Positions 8,657 to 17,989 of a stretch of 64,000 nt of DNA are shown here, in pieces (positions within the stretch are counted from its first letter, which is position 1; the number at the start of each line of letters is the position of its first letter). Below the pieces are notes generated by a model. The model was not told the origin of the DNA. It saw nothing but the letters and a program-made list of their open reading frames with translations, and did no database searches. The stretch is from assembly GCF_014207185.1 (NCBI RefSeq), contig NZ_JACHCP010000009.1, positions 186,001 through 250,000 on the forward strand, read 5' to 3'. Made by a program: the position numbers and the translations under genes. Origin of the DNA: Rhodanobacter sp. A1T4 (GTDB lineage Bacteria > Pseudomonadota > Gammaproteobacteria > Xanthomonadales > Rhodanobacteraceae).

Positions 8657-9480
8657 CCCGCCTGCTCCATCGAAAATCCCAGGTTGTGCCAGTGTTGTTG
8701 GAGTTTGCGGGTGATGGTACCCGGTGCATAGTTACGATCAACCAGTGACTGTACCGGCAGAATCCCGCGCACGCTTGAGGTGAGAAAGATTTCCTCCGCC
8801 TCCAGCAATGCTTTCATGCTGATCTGGCCAATCTGCGTTTGCGGACAAGCTGCCAGCACTTCGGCGCGGGCGACACCAGCGACGCCGCACCGATCGAGCA
8901 CTGGGGTACGAAGCTCGCCATCGATGACGGCAAACAGGTTGGCCATGGTGGCCGAAATAACCGATCCGTCGACATCACGGAGCAGGCCTTCGGCGATCGC
9001 CGGATCGCTCCACTCACCGCGTGCCAACACCTGCTCCAGGCGATTGAGATGCTTGATGCCGGCGAGCAGCGGCTGCGCCGCCAGACGCAGTTCGCAGATA
9101 CGCATGCGCACGCCGCGAGAATAGCTTTCCGTGTTCACAGACGGTGGCGCGAAAGCCGCAACGATCCGTGTCAACAAAGGCGATGCAGCCGGTGCATAAC
9201 CGCGGTCACCCACACCACGGGTCAGCGTGATGCGCACCACCGATTGCGGCAAATCGTGGCTGGCTTCGCATGCCTCGTGCCACAGCTGTTCGTTGTCCGG
9301 TAGTGGCATCCGCAAACGCCGACAGCCCTCTTCGAGCCGCTGCATGTGCCTGGACCACAGCGGAGCCTCGGCCCCGACGAAACGGATGCTTTCGAACAGA
9401 CCGTCGCCATACGCAAGTCCACGGTCCAATGGCGATACCACGCCTCGCGCCGATCCATTGATGAGCATCATGGGCGCCAT
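8653..9480 (-). CDS. pabC: Aminodeoxychorismate lyase
   Basis: This PLP enzyme converts 4-amino-4-deoxychorismate to p-aminobenzoate and pyruvate for folate synthesis. It is a 275-residue fold-type IV protein with the PLP lysine at about K143 in AGIKHLNRLEQ and the N-terminal DRGLAYGDGLFES. ATG at 9480 overlaps the pabB stop as TGATG; an in-frame TTG one codon earlier is less likely. It is the partner of pabB directly upstream. Confidence 0.92.
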   Translation of the reverse strand: MAPMMLINGSARGVVSPLDRGLAYGDGLFESIRFVGAEAPLWSRHMQRLEEGCRRLRMPLPDNEQLWHEACEASHDLPQSVVRITLTRGVGDRGYAPAASPLLTRIVAAFAPPSVNTESYSRGVRMRICELRLAAQPLLAGIKHLNRLEQVLARGEWSDPAIAEGLLRDVDGSVISATMANLFAVIDGELRTPVLDRCGVAGVARAEVLAACPQTQIGQISMKALLEAEEIFLTSSVRGILPVQSLVDRNYAPGTITRKLQQHWHNLGFSMEQAG

Positions 9481-10889
9481 CAATCCGGCACTCCCAGTGC
9501 ACGCAGCAACCCGCGAGCCTTGGCGCGGGTCTCATCCAGTTCGAGTTCCGCCACCGAATCGGCAACGATGCCGGCACCCGCGCGCAGGCTCACTTCATTG
9601 CCGGTCAGCGTCAGGGTGCGGATCAAGATGTTCAAATCGAGGTCACCGTTGCGATCGAGATAGCCCAGCGCGCCGGTGTAGGCGCCGCGCGGTACGTCTT
9701 CCAGCTCGGCGATGATTTCCATGCAACGCACTTTCGGACAACCGGTGATCGTGCCGCCTGGAAACGTGGCAGCGATCACTTCACCAGGCGTCACGTCGCC
9801 GCGCAGCTGTCCTCGTACATTGGAGACGATATGGTGAACATGAGCATAACTCTCCACCACCATCAATTCGTCGACTTCGACCGTGCCGGGAATGCAAACG
9901 CGGCCAAGATCGTTGCGCTCCAGATCGATCAGCATTACATGTTCGGCGCGCTCTTTCGGATGCGCACTCAGTTCGCGGATGCGCGCCAGCTCATCATCGC
10001 CAGGCAGTCGTGCACGTGTACCGGCGATCGGCCGGGTCTGCGCCACGCCTCCACGTACTTCAACCAGGCGCTCTGGCGACGAACTCGCCACTGCCCAATC
10101 CGGTTGCTGCAGCAAACCGGCAAACGGCGCGGGATTGGCTTGGCGCAACGCACGGTAAAGCGACGCTGGCGGTGGCGCTTCAGCGTATTGCGCACGCCAC
10201 GCACGCGAGAGGTTCACCTGAAAAATATCGCCCGCCTGGAGATGTTCGTGAACGCGTTCCACGCCGTCGAGAAAAGACTCGGCCGCATCTTCCTGCCAGT
10301 CTTTCAGCGATGGCAATGGCGGGATCCGCGGCACTGCAGCGAGATCTGCTTCCAGCTGATCGAGCAGGTTTTCATCGCCCTCTTCGGCAATCAGGATCGT
10401 GCAATCGTGCAGATGATCGACGATGACAGCGGCAGGACACCGCAACGCCAGCGCGACTGGCAATGTAGACGGCGGACGCAGCCGCAGCCGTGGTTCGATT
10501 TCGCCAGCGAGCTCGTAAGCCAGTAGCAGTACCCAGCCGCCATGAAACGGCAGGCCATCATCTTCGCCATGCGGCAGACTTTCGGCCTTCCACGCCAGAT
10601 CCAGCGCATCGAGGAAACGGCCATTCAGGACCTGCCCCGTTCCGTCGCGCAAAATACCATCGGCATCCAGCGTCAGCGCATCCCGCGGAAACGCGAACAG
10701 AATGTCGTAGCGGGACTGCGCCGTGCCGCGCACCACACTTTCGAGCAGGCATGGATAACGTGCTGGAAACGCAGCGGCCGGCGCAAGTAGATCGCGCCGG
10801 CCGCTGAGAGTACGTCGATTAAGGGCCGGTCGATCGATGGCCGGCCGATCGAAAGCTGGCCGATTGAACGCCGATCGAGGGTCACTCAC
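9480..10889 (-). CDS. pabB: Aminodeoxychorismate synthase component I
   Basis: This chorismate-binding enzyme (469 residues) makes 4-amino-4-deoxychorismate with the glutaminase PabA. Family motifs include GDIFQVNLS, SSSPERLVE, HVMLIDLERNDLGR, TFPGGTITGCPK and GAYTGALGY. Two oddities stand out. The active-site motif reads PIAGT (287-291) where E. coli PabB has PIKGT, and the N-terminus has four degenerate pentapeptides of the type RPAxD. GTG at 10889 starts just behind the fabF stop. The adjacent pabC argues for PabB rather than TrpE. Confidence 0.87.
   Translation of the reverse strand: MSDPRSAFNRPAFDRPAIDRPALNRRTLSGRRDLLAPAAAFPARYPCLLESVVRGTAQSRYDILFAFPRDALTLDADGILRDGTGQVLNGRFLDALDLAWKAESLPHGEDDGLPFHGGWVLLLAYELAGEIEPRLRLRPPSTLPVALALRCPAAVIVDHLHDCTILIAEEGDENLLDQLEADLAAVPRIPPLPSLKDWQEDAAESFLDGVERVHEHLQAGDIFQVNLSRAWRAQYAEAPPPASLYRALRQANPAPFAGLLQQPDWAVASSSPERLVEVRGGVAQTRPIAGTRARLPGDDELARIRELSAHPKERAEHVMLIDLERNDLGRVCIPGTVEVDELMVVESYAHVHHIVSNVRGQLRGDVTPGEVIAATFPGGTITGCPKVRCMEIIAELEDVPRGAYTGALGYLDRNGDLDLNILIRTLTLTGNEVSLRAGAGIVADSVAELELDETRAKARGLLRALGVPD
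10806..10865 (-). repeat. 15-base degenerate tandem repeat at the 5' end of pabB
   Basis: Four in-frame 15-base units encode NRPAF, DRPAI, DRPAL and NRRTL (pabB residues 9-28). On the plus strand the units share cgatcgatggcc-like cores. The repeat sits before the folded part of the protein, so unit number could change without breaking the enzyme. Confidence 0.75.
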
Positions 10890-10891
10890 GC

Positions 10892-12130
10892 TCAGACGCG
10901 GCGAAATGCCAGTGTGCCATTGGTACCGCCGAAGCCGAACGAGTTGGAAATCGCCACGTCGATTTTTGCTTCGCGCGCGGTGTTTGGCACGAAATCCAGA
11001 TCGCAGCCCTCGCTGGGTTCGTCGAGATTGATGGTCGGCGGCAGCACCTGGTCACGCAATGCGAGAATCGTGAAGATTGCCTCGACACCACCCGCGGCAC
11101 CGAGCAGATGCCCGGTGGTCGACTTGGTCGAACTCATCGCCAGTTTGTAGGCGTGCTCGCCGAAGACCGACTTCGCCGCCATCACTTCGCTCAGGTCGCC
11201 CGGCGGTGTCGAGGTGCCGTGCGCATTCACGTACTGCACGTCGGACGGATTGAGGCTGGCATCGTTAAGCGCGGTCTGCATACAGCGTGCCGCACCTTCG
11301 CCGCCTTCGCTGGGTGCCGTCATGTGGAAAGCATCGCCACTCATGCCAAAGCCGACCAGCTCGGCGTAGATGCGTGCGCCGCGCGCCTTGGCGTGTTCGT
11401 ATTCTTCCAGCATCAATACACCGGCGCCATCGGACAGCACGAAGCCATCACGATCCTTGTCCCATGGCCGACTGGCCTTTGTCGGCTCGTCGTTGCGGGT
11501 GGACATGGCCTTGGCCGAGCAGAAACCGGCCATCGCGGTACCCGTGGTCGCAAACTCGGTACCGCCGGCAATCATCGCGTCGGCATCACCGTACTGGATC
11601 ATTCGCGCCGCCAAGCCAATGTTGTGCGCGCCGGTGGTGCAGGCGGTGACGCAGGCGATATTCGGTCCCTTCAGGCCGAACATGATCGACAGCTGGCCGG
11701 CCACCATATTGATGATCGAGCTGGGCACGTAGAACGGCGACACCCGGCGCGGCCCCTTTGCGGCCAGCTCTAGCGTGGTGGCCTCGATGGTGTACAGGCC
11801 GCCGATACCAGCACCGACAGCTACACCTATGCGCGGTGCGTTTTCTTCGGTAATTTCCAGCCCGGAATCACGCAGTGCCTGGGTACCCGCAGCAACACCG
11901 TAGTGAATGAACGGATCCATCTTCTTGATGTCTTTTGCCGCCATCCACTGCCCCGGATCGAAGTCGCTGACCTGGCCTGCAATACGGGTAGCGTAGGCCG
12001 ATGCATCGAAGTGGGTCACCAGACCAACGCCGCTGACACCTTTGACGACGCGATCCCATGCACTGACGAGGTCGTTGCCAACCGGGGAAATAATGCCCAT
12101 GCCAGTCACTACAACTCGACGCTTGCTCAT
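10892..12130 (-). CDS. fabF: 3-oxoacyl-ACP synthase II
   Basis: This is the condensing enzyme of fatty acid elongation (KAS II, 412 residues). The Cys-His-His active site is at C164 ([10 protein letters not shown]), H304 ([12 protein letters not shown]) and H341 ([12 protein letters not shown]), close to the E. coli numbering. ATG at 12130 has an AAGGAA site 6 bases upstream; the in-frame TTG at 12148 is unlikely. It lies behind acpP, with a hairpin terminator in the gap, so it is probably expressed by read-through or its own promoter. Confidence 0.97.
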   Translation of the reverse strand: MSKRRVVVTGMGIISPVGNDLVSAWDRVVKGVSGVGLVTHFDASAYATRIAGQVSDFDPGQWMAAKDIKKMDPFIHYGVAAGTQALRDSGLEITEENAPRIGVAVGAGIGGLYTIEATTLELAAKGPRRVSPFYVPSSIINMVAGQLSIMFGLKGPNIACVTACTTGAHNIGLAARMIQYGDADAMIAGGTEFATTGTAMAGFCSAKAMSTRNDEPTKASRPWDKDRDGFVLSDGAGVLMLEEYEHAKARGARIYAELVGFGMSGDAFHMTAPSEGGEGAARCMQTALNDASLNPSDVQYVNAHGTSTPPGDLSEVMAAKSVFGEHAYKLAMSSTKSTTGHLLGAAGGVEAIFTILALRDQVLPPTINLDEPSEGCDLDFVPNTAREAKIDVAISNSFGFGGTNGTLAFRRV

Positions 12131-12261
12131 GCTGTGTTCCTTAGTCAATCCGTCAATCTACGCAGGTCTACGGTTTACCGTGCAACGGTAGATACGTCTT
12201 CGGTCATCGCGCAGACGCACGGCGCACACCATACGGGATCGGACGTTACAAATTGCAGAAA

Positions 12262-12286
12262 TGAAAACTGCGCCGGGAGGCGCAGT
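12262..12286 (-). terminator. Hairpin terminator behind acpP
   Basis: On the minus strand an 8-base stem ACTGCGCC/GGCGCAGT with loop TCCC is followed by TTTTC. It lies between acpP and fabF and would give a short abundant acpP transcript with partial read-through into fabF. Confidence 0.6.
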
Positions 12287-12356
12287 GTTCGATCTGGTCA
12301 GATCGGTGGCGAGGCAACATCAATGCCTGGTCCGAGTCTGCCCGATGTCGTATCGA

Positions 12357-12596
12357 TCAATCCTTGGAGTGGGCCTTGATGTAGTCAACAGCCTGCTGCA
12401 CGGTGGTGATCTTCTCGGCGTCTTCGTCAGGAATCTCGGTCTCGAACTCTTCCTCGAGTGCCATGACCAGTTCCACCGTATCGAGCGAATCGGCGCCCAG
12501 GTCGTCCACGAACGAAGCGTTCGCCGTGACTTCATCTTCCTTTACGCCGAGCTGTTCGATGACGATTTTCTTGACGCGCTCTTCGATGGTGCTCAT
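12357..12596 (-). CDS. acpP: Acyl carrier protein
   Basis: This is the 79-residue acidic carrier of growing fatty acyl chains. The phosphopantetheine serine is S37 in DLGADSLDT, and the helix [16 protein letters not shown] is typical. The frame is open upstream, but the start at 12596 ([10 protein letters not shown]) matches the universal length and has a GAGAGG site. It sits between fabG and fabF, as in most gammaproteobacteria, and is followed by a hairpin terminator. Confidence 0.98.
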   Translation of the reverse strand: MSTIEERVKKIVIEQLGVKEDEVTANASFVDDLGADSLDTVELVMALEEEFETEIPDEDAEKITTVQQAVDYIKAHSKD

Positions 12597-12791
12597 GTTG
12601 CCCATACCTCTCAAGGAGTAATTGTTTGTCTGTGCAGGCGACTGCCTGCACAGGCCCGGCGGCATTGTAGTGGCTTCGTTGCAAAGCCGCCACGATACGC
12701 CGGTGATACCAAGCGAAGGCGACCAGCGCCCACGCGAAAGAGTAATTGTCGCCTAAAACGTGCCCGCTGGCGACAACTAGGCTCGCAGGCC

Positions 12792-13535
12792 TTATGGCAT
12801 ATACATGCCGCCGTTGACATGAAGGGTTTCGCCGGTGATGTAGGCCGCCGCGGGCGAGGCCAGAAAACCCACCGCCTTGGCGATATCGGCCACCTCTCCA
12901 AGGCGTGCCAGCGCGATTTGCCCCAGCAAAGCCTGTTTTGACTCCTCCGGTAGAGACTTGGTCATGTCGGTATCGATGAAACCGGGTGCCACCACGTTGA
13001 CCGTGATGCCGCGCGAACCGATCTCGCGCGCCAGCGACTTGGAGAACGCAATGATGCCGGCCTTCGCGGCGGCATAGTTGGACTGGCCCGGGTTGCCGGT
13101 AAGTCCGATCACCGAGGCGATCGAGATGATGCGTCCCTTGCGCGCCTTCATCATGCCACGCATCACCGCCTTGGAAGTACGGTAGACCGAACTGAGATTG
13201 GTATCGAGGATGACATTCCAGTCTTCCTCGCGCATGCGCATCAGCAACTGGTCGCGGGTGATGCCGGCGTTATTGACCAGAATCGAGATCGCGCCGAACT
13301 CCTTGCCAATGCCATCGATCAACGCTTCAACCGCCGCGCCATCGGTGACATTCAGCAGACGGCCATGGCCGCCGTGCGCAGCCAGCCGCTCGCCGATGGC
13401 GGCGGCACCAGTTTCACTAGTCGCCGTGCCGACCACCATGGCGCCCATGGCGGCCAGTTCATCGGCAATCGCCGCGCCAATGCCGCGACTGGCGCCGGTA
13501 ACCAGCGCGATTTCACCTTGCAGTGTCTTGCTCAT
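12792..13535 (-). CDS. fabG: 3-oxoacyl-ACP reductase
   Basis: This is the NADPH-dependent reductase of fatty acid elongation, a 247-residue short-chain dehydrogenase. It has TGASRGIG for cofactor binding, NNAG, and the catalytic set N113, S141, Y154 and K158 (SNYAAAKAG). ATG at 13535 (MSKTLQGEIALVTG) was chosen because the open stretch upstream has no domain character. It follows fabD by 49 bases. Confidence 0.97.
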   Translation of the reverse strand: MSKTLQGEIALVTGASRGIGAAIADELAAMGAMVVGTATSETGAAAIGERLAAHGGHGRLLNVTDGAAVEALIDGIGKEFGAISILVNNAGITRDQLLMRMREEDWNVILDTNLSSVYRTSKAVMRGMMKARKGRIISIASVIGLTGNPGQSNYAAAKAGIIAFSKSLAREIGSRGITVNVVAPGFIDTDMTKSLPEESKQALLGQIALARLGEVADIAKAVGFLASPAAAYITGETLHVNGGMYMP

Positions 13536-13584
13536 CGAGAGGGATTCCTGGAGTTCAATGTTTGAAAAAAGATCACGCTGGCGG

Positions 13585-14532
13585 TCAGACCCATTCGGCA
13601 ACCGCCGCATCGATATCCGCCGGCATACCGACAGCGCGCGCTTCGATCGTCTTGTCGATGCGCTTGATCAGACCCGTCAGCACCTTGCCTGGGCCGCATT
13701 CAACGATGCGCGAGGCGCCAGCACCGGCCAGCGCCTGCACGCACTCAGTCCAGCGCACGGGCAGGTAAAGCTGACGCTGCAGTGCGAAGCGAATATCGTC
13801 AATCACACCGTAAGAACGCGCCTCAGCGTTCTGCACGACCGGAATCGATGGCAACTGCCACGCTATGGAAGCCATGCGCTCACCCAGCCGATCGGCGGCA
13901 TCCCGCATCAATGCACAATGCGAAGGCACGGAAACGGCAAGCTTGATCGCCTTCTTCACACCCAACTCGGCCAGCCGCGCCAGCGCTCGATCCACCGCTT
14001 CCGCGTTGCCTGCGATCACCAGCTGGCCGGGCGAGTTGAAATTGGCCGGTGCAACCACCTGGCCTTGCGCCACCTCCTCGCACACAGCCGCAATCTGCGC
14101 ATCATCACCGCCAAGGATTGCCGCCATGGCGCCAACCCCAGCCGGCACCGCCGCCTGCATCAGGCGTCCGCGCTCGGCCACCAGCGACGCTGCGTCGTGT
14201 AGCGACAGCGCGCCCGCACAGACCAGGGCGCTGTATTCGCCAAGGCTGTGGCCAGACAATTGGGCGGGTTTCGCACCGCCGAGCTTCTGCCATACGCGCC
14301 ACACCGCCACACTGGCTGCCAACAATGCCGGCTGGGTATTTTCGGTGCGATTGAGCTGCTCTTCGGGTCCCTGCGAGGCCAGGTTCCACAGATCAAGACC
14401 TGCTCCTTGCGACGCCTCTTCAAAGGTCGCCCGTACTTCGGGATGCACGGCGGCCAGCTCGGCCAGCATGCCAATCGATTGCGAACCTTGACCGGGGAAA
14501 ACAAAAGCAAGCGACGCAGGTGTTGAACTCAT
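13585..14532 (-). CDS. fabD: Malonyl-CoA:ACP transacylase
   Basis: This enzyme transfers malonyl groups from CoA to ACP (315 residues). The nucleophile is S96 in SGHSLGEYSALV, with H205 in SVPSHCALM, and the N-terminus AFVFPGQGSQ is typical. The start is ATG at 14532; the open frame upstream of it covers the fabH terminator and is not coding. The strong terminator behind fabH suggests a promoter of its own in 14533-14613. Confidence 0.97.
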   Translation of the reverse strand: MSSTPASLAFVFPGQGSQSIGMLAELAAVHPEVRATFEEASQGAGLDLWNLASQGPEEQLNRTENTQPALLAASVAVWRVWQKLGGAKPAQLSGHSLGEYSALVCAGALSLHDAASLVAERGRLMQAAVPAGVGAMAAILGGDDAQIAAVCEEVAQGQVVAPANFNSPGQLVIAGNAEAVDRALARLAELGVKKAIKLAVSVPSHCALMRDAADRLGERMASIAWQLPSIPVVQNAEARSYGVIDDIRFALQRQLYLPVRWTECVQALAGAGASRIVECGPGKVLTGLIKRIDKTIEARAVGMPADIDAAVAEWV

Positions 14533-14612
14533 GGATGCGCAGATTCCGTGCGGGAAAACCGCCATGGTGCCAGCATCACGAGCCATACGCAGCTGTATCC
14601 CACATTTCACGT

Positions 14613-14647
14613 GATAAAAAGCACGATGCCGCACTAGGCGGCATCGT
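14613..14647 (-). terminator. Intrinsic terminator behind fabH
   Basis: The minus strand shows a 10-base perfect stem ACGATGCCGC/GCGGCATCGT with a 5-base loop, followed two bases later by TTTTT. It is placed 32 bases after the fabH stop and ahead of fabD. Confidence 0.8.
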
Positions 14648-14678
14648 TGGGCAACTATCGAGTTAGATCGAACAGGTA

Positions 14679-15653
14679 TCAATAGCGCAGCAAGGCCGAC
14701 GCCCAAGTAAAGCCGCCGCCAAACGCTTCCAGCAGAAGGTTCTGGCCACGCTGTACCTTGCCTGATCGCACGGCGTAATCGAGCGCCAGCGGTACCGATC
14801 CCGCCGAGGTATTGGCATGTTTGTCGACCGTCACTACCACACGATCCATCGACATCTTCAAGCGCTTGGCCGTGGCCTCGATGATGCGCAGATTGGCCTG
14901 GTGCGGAATCAGCCAGTCGATATCCGATTCCTCCATGCCAGCCGCCTGCAGGGTTTCACCCACCAGCGAGTCGAGCGTCTTGACGGCGACCTTGAACACT
15001 TCACGGCCAGCCATGCGGATACGCACGCCGTGGTTGGGCTCGTCGGTAAAACCGGCCGACACGCCAACCGGGTTGTACAGCAGATTCTTGTGCCCGCCAT
15101 CGGCATGCAGGCAGGTAGCATATATACCTGGCTCGCTGGACGCTTCCAGCACCACCGCGCCCGCGCCATCGCCAAACAGCACGCAGGTTTCGCGCTCCGT
15201 CCAGTCGACCATGCGGGTCAATGTTTCGGCACCGATCACCAGCACTTTCTTGGATGCGCCGCTCTTGATGAATTTGTCGGCAACACCCAGCGCATAGACA
15301 AAGCCCGAGCAGGCTGCGTTGACGTCAAACGCGGCGCAACCGTTAGCGCCGAGACGATGCTGAACAAGGCACGCCGTGGACGGAAAAATGATGTCGGGCG
15401 TGGTGGTACCCAACACGATCAGATCCAGCTCGGACGCCTTGACGCCAGCCGCTTCCAGTGCGCGCTGCGCCGCTTCGAAAGCCAGGTCACCGGTGGTCTG
15501 GCCGTCCGCCGCTATATGACGCTGACGAATACCGGTGCGGGTGCGAATCCATTCGTCACTGGTGTCGACAATCTTTTCCAGATCAGCGTTGGTTACCACG
15601 CGCTCAGGCAGTGCGCTGCCGGTAGCGATGATGCGGGAGTAGATCTGGGTCAT
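14679..15653 (-). CDS. fabH: 3-oxoacyl-ACP synthase III
   Basis: This condensing enzyme starts fatty acid synthesis from acetyl-CoA and malonyl-ACP (324 residues). The catalytic triad is C115 ([10 protein letters not shown]), H251 (IPHQANLRI) and N281 (HANTSAG). ATG at 15653 follows a short gap behind rpmF. No plsX gene lies between rpmF and fabH, unlike in E. coli. Confidence 0.97.
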   Translation of the reverse strand: MTQIYSRIIATGSALPERVVTNADLEKIVDTSDEWIRTRTGIRQRHIAADGQTTGDLAFEAAQRALEAAGVKASELDLIVLGTTTPDIIFPSTACLVQHRLGANGCAAFDVNAACSGFVYALGVADKFIKSGASKKVLVIGAETLTRMVDWTERETCVLFGDGAGAVVLEASSEPGIYATCLHADGGHKNLLYNPVGVSAGFTDEPNHGVRIRMAGREVFKVAVKTLDSLVGETLQAAGMEESDIDWLIPHQANLRIIEATAKRLKMSMDRVVVTVDKHANTSAGSVPLALDYAVRSGKVQRGQNLLLEAFGGGFTWASALLRY

Positions 15654-15741
15654 TACCTATCCATCAACGAAAACAGGGTGTCGAGTGGTATCGCCACGTC
15701 GATATAAACCACGCCACGTTACTTTCCACCGGACAGAAACG

Positions 15742-15765
15742 CAAAACGGCGCGTCACCGCGCCGT
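15742..15765 (-). terminator. Hairpin terminator behind rpmF
   Basis: The minus strand has ACGGCGCG, loop GTGA, CGCGCCGT and then TTTGC. It lies 53 bases after the rpmF stop. The U-tract is short, so termination may be partial. Confidence 0.6.
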
Positions 15766-15817
15766 CTCGCATGATCCGATGATCAGCGGGGATCAGAGAA
15801 GATTCCCGCAAAACCCA

Positions 15818-16012
15818 TCAATCTTCGACCGACACCGCGCCCTTGGTCTCGATCACTTTCTTGCCGCGGTAGTAGCCATCCTTGGTGACGTGATGGCGCA
15901 GATGCACTTCGCCACTGGTCGGATCGGTGGACAGCTGCACGGTCTTCAGCGCGTCGTGCGAACGACGCATGCCGCGGGTGGACGGGGTACGGCGGCTCTT
16001 GGCAACTGCCAT
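15818..16012 (-). CDS. rpmF: 50S ribosomal protein L32
   Basis: This ribosomal protein has 64 residues, with the usual start [20 protein letters not shown]. It has no zinc-binding CxxC pairs, which is the normal state in gammaproteobacteria. It follows yceD by 71 bases, the conserved yceD-rpmF arrangement that couples ribosome and lipid genes. Confidence 0.97.
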   Translation of the reverse strand: MAVAKSRRTPSTRGMRRSHDALKTVQLSTDPTSGEVHLRHHVTKDGYYRGKKVIETKGAVSVED

Positions 16013-16083
16013 GGTATTTCTCCAGCGAAAACTTTTAGTGGACTAAATCAACGTGACCTGGATCGGATGAATCAGGTCGGTGG

Positions 16084-16602
16084 CTACTTCTTCAGTTCGC
16101 GCAACACCGCAAACGGATTCTCGGAACGCCCCTCGCTGGAAAATTCCTCTTCCATCTCGTGGCCTGTTACGTCGTCGGGCAGGCTGCTATCCGGATTTAC
16201 CGGCACCAGCGGCAGCGCCAACAGCAATTCATCTTCAATCACATCGGCCGGGTTCAACCGACCATCTTCAGCAACCAGCAGCGGTTCGCACTCAGGCGGC
16301 AAACCAGCCTCATCGCGCTCCTGCTTGATCAAACCCAGTCGCGTATTCACCACAACCGGCAGCGCAAACGGTTCAAGCGAGCGTTGACAGATAACGGTCA
16401 ACAACGCCTGGGCACGCACATCAACATAGCTGATGCCAAGGCTGTCACGACCGAAATCCAGCGCGTATTCGACTACACCTTCGCTGGCTGCCAGCATGTC
16501 GCACAGGCGTGCCAGTGCGGCGATGGGTAGCATTCCCTCGAACGAACGCCGCGCCGAAACCATGCGCCAAGCGTCCACGGACTCTGGCAGTGTCACGGAC
16601 AT
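16084..16602 (-). CDS. yceD: YceD family protein (DUF177)
   Basis: This is a 172-residue member of the YceD family, almost always found just upstream of rpmF. Relatives have been linked to 23S rRNA maturation; the exact role is not settled. Recognisable parts are the middle strand region LTVICQRSLEPFALPV (where family members carry a conserved Cys) and the acidic tail with DVIEDELLLALPLVP and SENPFAVLRELKK. Confidence 0.9.
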   Translation of the reverse strand: MSVTLPESVDAWRMVSARRSFEGMLPIAALARLCDMLAASEGVVEYALDFGRDSLGISYVDVRAQALLTVICQRSLEPFALPVVVNTRLGLIKQERDEAGLPPECEPLLVAEDGRLNPADVIEDELLLALPLVPVNPDSSLPDDVTGHEMEEEFSSEGRSENPFAVLRELKK

Positions 16603-16751
16603 AATCTGTAAATGTTAGGTTTCTGGCGCACTTAAGTCAACCGATACCGTTAAAAGGCGGCGTTAATCGACTGAAACGGCCGCTTATTTTGCCCTACGAG
16701 GTTCCAATGCGGCAAACTGCATGCCATTGCAGCCCGAGCCGAGTTTCGTGA

Positions 16752-17204
16752 ATGCCTAATTTGACGCTCGGCATAGCCGCACTCGCATTACTTGTTATCG
16801 CTGTTGCGACTTGGCTGATCCTGTTACGCCGACGCCAGGCCAAACGAACATCAAGCCTCCAGTATCTGCTCGACCTCGCCGATCGGCTCGAAATTGATCT
16901 GAAAACCTGCCGGGCTGGCTTGGAGCAGGCCCATGCCGTGATGTCACTCAATCCCGATCTGCCAGCCGCCAGCGAGCAGGATGCGCAAAACGCGATCGAC
17001 GCCGGTTTGCGAGCCCTGCTCCAACAACGTCTATGGATCCGCGACCGCTCGCCGCAGGCCAGCCAGCGCGAGCTGGATGAAGCCGCACTGTCGATGCGCA
17101 CCGCTCGTGATCGCCTGCAGCCGCTACTGCAAGCGTTGACCCAGGCACAGCGCGACCTCAACAGTGCCATGCGTGAGCACATTCGCCGCGAACCCGAAGC
17201 ATGA
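16752..17204 (+). CDS. Small membrane-anchored protein of unknown function
   Basis: I do not recognise this 150-residue protein. It has one membrane segment at about residues 5-25 (IAALALLVIAVATWLILL), then basic RRRQAKR, then a helical, Ala/Gln/Leu-rich cytoplasmic part without Gly or Pro over long stretches, probably a coiled coil. It is divergent from yceD, and its stop overlaps the maf start (ATGA), so the two are likely co-translated. Confidence 0.75.
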   Translation: MPNLTLGIAALALLVIAVATWLILLRRRQAKRTSSLQYLLDLADRLEIDLKTCRAGLEQAHAVMSLNPDLPAASEQDAQNAIDAGLRALLQQRLWIRDRSPQASQRELDEAALSMRTARDRLQPLLQALTQAQRDLNSAMREHIRREPEA

Positions 17205-17803
17205 TGACTGCGCAGCACCGCGGTGACGTGCGCATCGTGCTCGGCTCCACCTCTCGCTATCGGGCAGAACTTCTGCGCCGACTGGTTGCGGATTTCGAAC
17301 AACGTGCGCCAGGTACTGATGAAACGGCACTCACCAGTGAACCACCTGAAACGCGCGCGCTGCGACTGGCGATTGCCAAGGCCGAGGCTGTCGCCAGTGG
17401 ATTGCACAACGTACTGGTGATCGGCTCGGATCAGGTCGCCGAACTCGACGGGCAGGTTCTCGACAAGCCCGGCACCGCTGAAAACGCACGCCATCAATTG
17501 GCGGCCAGCTCTGGCCGCACCGTGCAGTTTCATACGGCGCTGTGCCTGCTGGATACCCGAAATGGCCGTCAGCTAACGCATGTCGATCACACCCATGTGC
17601 ACTTCCGCCAACTCGACACTGCCGCTATCGAGCGCTATGTCGAATGCGAAAAACCGCTCGATTGCGCGGGCAGTTTCAAATGCGAAGGCCTGGGTATCAG
17701 CCTGTTCGAGCGCATCGACAACCAGGACCCCACTGCATTGATCGGACTACCTCTGATTGCCCTCGCGCGGCTGCTGCGCGAATGCGGAATCGCGATTCCA
17801 TAA
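17201..17803 (+). CDS. maf: Maf-family nucleotide pyrophosphatase (YceF type)
   Basis: This house-cleaning enzyme of 200 residues hydrolyses modified nucleotides; the YceF subgroup, which lies beside yceD-rpmF in E. coli, prefers 7-methyl-GTP. Motifs are LGSTSRYR at the N-terminus, the catalytic region VIGSDQVAELDGQVLDKPGT and KCEGLGISLFE. The location next to yceD supports the YceF subgroup. ATG at 17201 overlaps the previous stop. Confidence 0.9.
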   Translation: MMTAQHRGDVRIVLGSTSRYRAELLRRLVADFEQRAPGTDETALTSEPPETRALRLAIAKAEAVASGLHNVLVIGSDQVAELDGQVLDKPGTAENARHQLAASSGRTVQFHTALCLLDTRNGRQLTHVDHTHVHFRQLDTAAIERYVECEKPLDCAGSFKCEGLGISLFERIDNQDPTALIGLPLIALARLLRECGIAIP

Positions 17804-17989
17804 GCAAGCGGCGAAAAGAGCGCGATCAACGCCTCTCCAACTGGCTGAAGATTGTCAGTTGCCGCGCATTTCGTCGCACCCGCAGACCGCTCATGGCGAA
17901 CCATCGCCAACACGCGAAGGCGAACGCTACACTGGCTCAACTGCGCCACTGATGGCGTTCCGTCCACTTGTTACCTCCCCAGAAGAACC

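Noticed and set aside
10806..10865. Repeat as a CRISPR-like array
   Set aside because: Units are directly adjacent without spacers, are in frame and degenerate.
12144..12148. Earlier TTG start for fabF
   Set aside because: No ribosome binding site; the ATG at 12130 has AAGGAA at good spacing and matches the family start.
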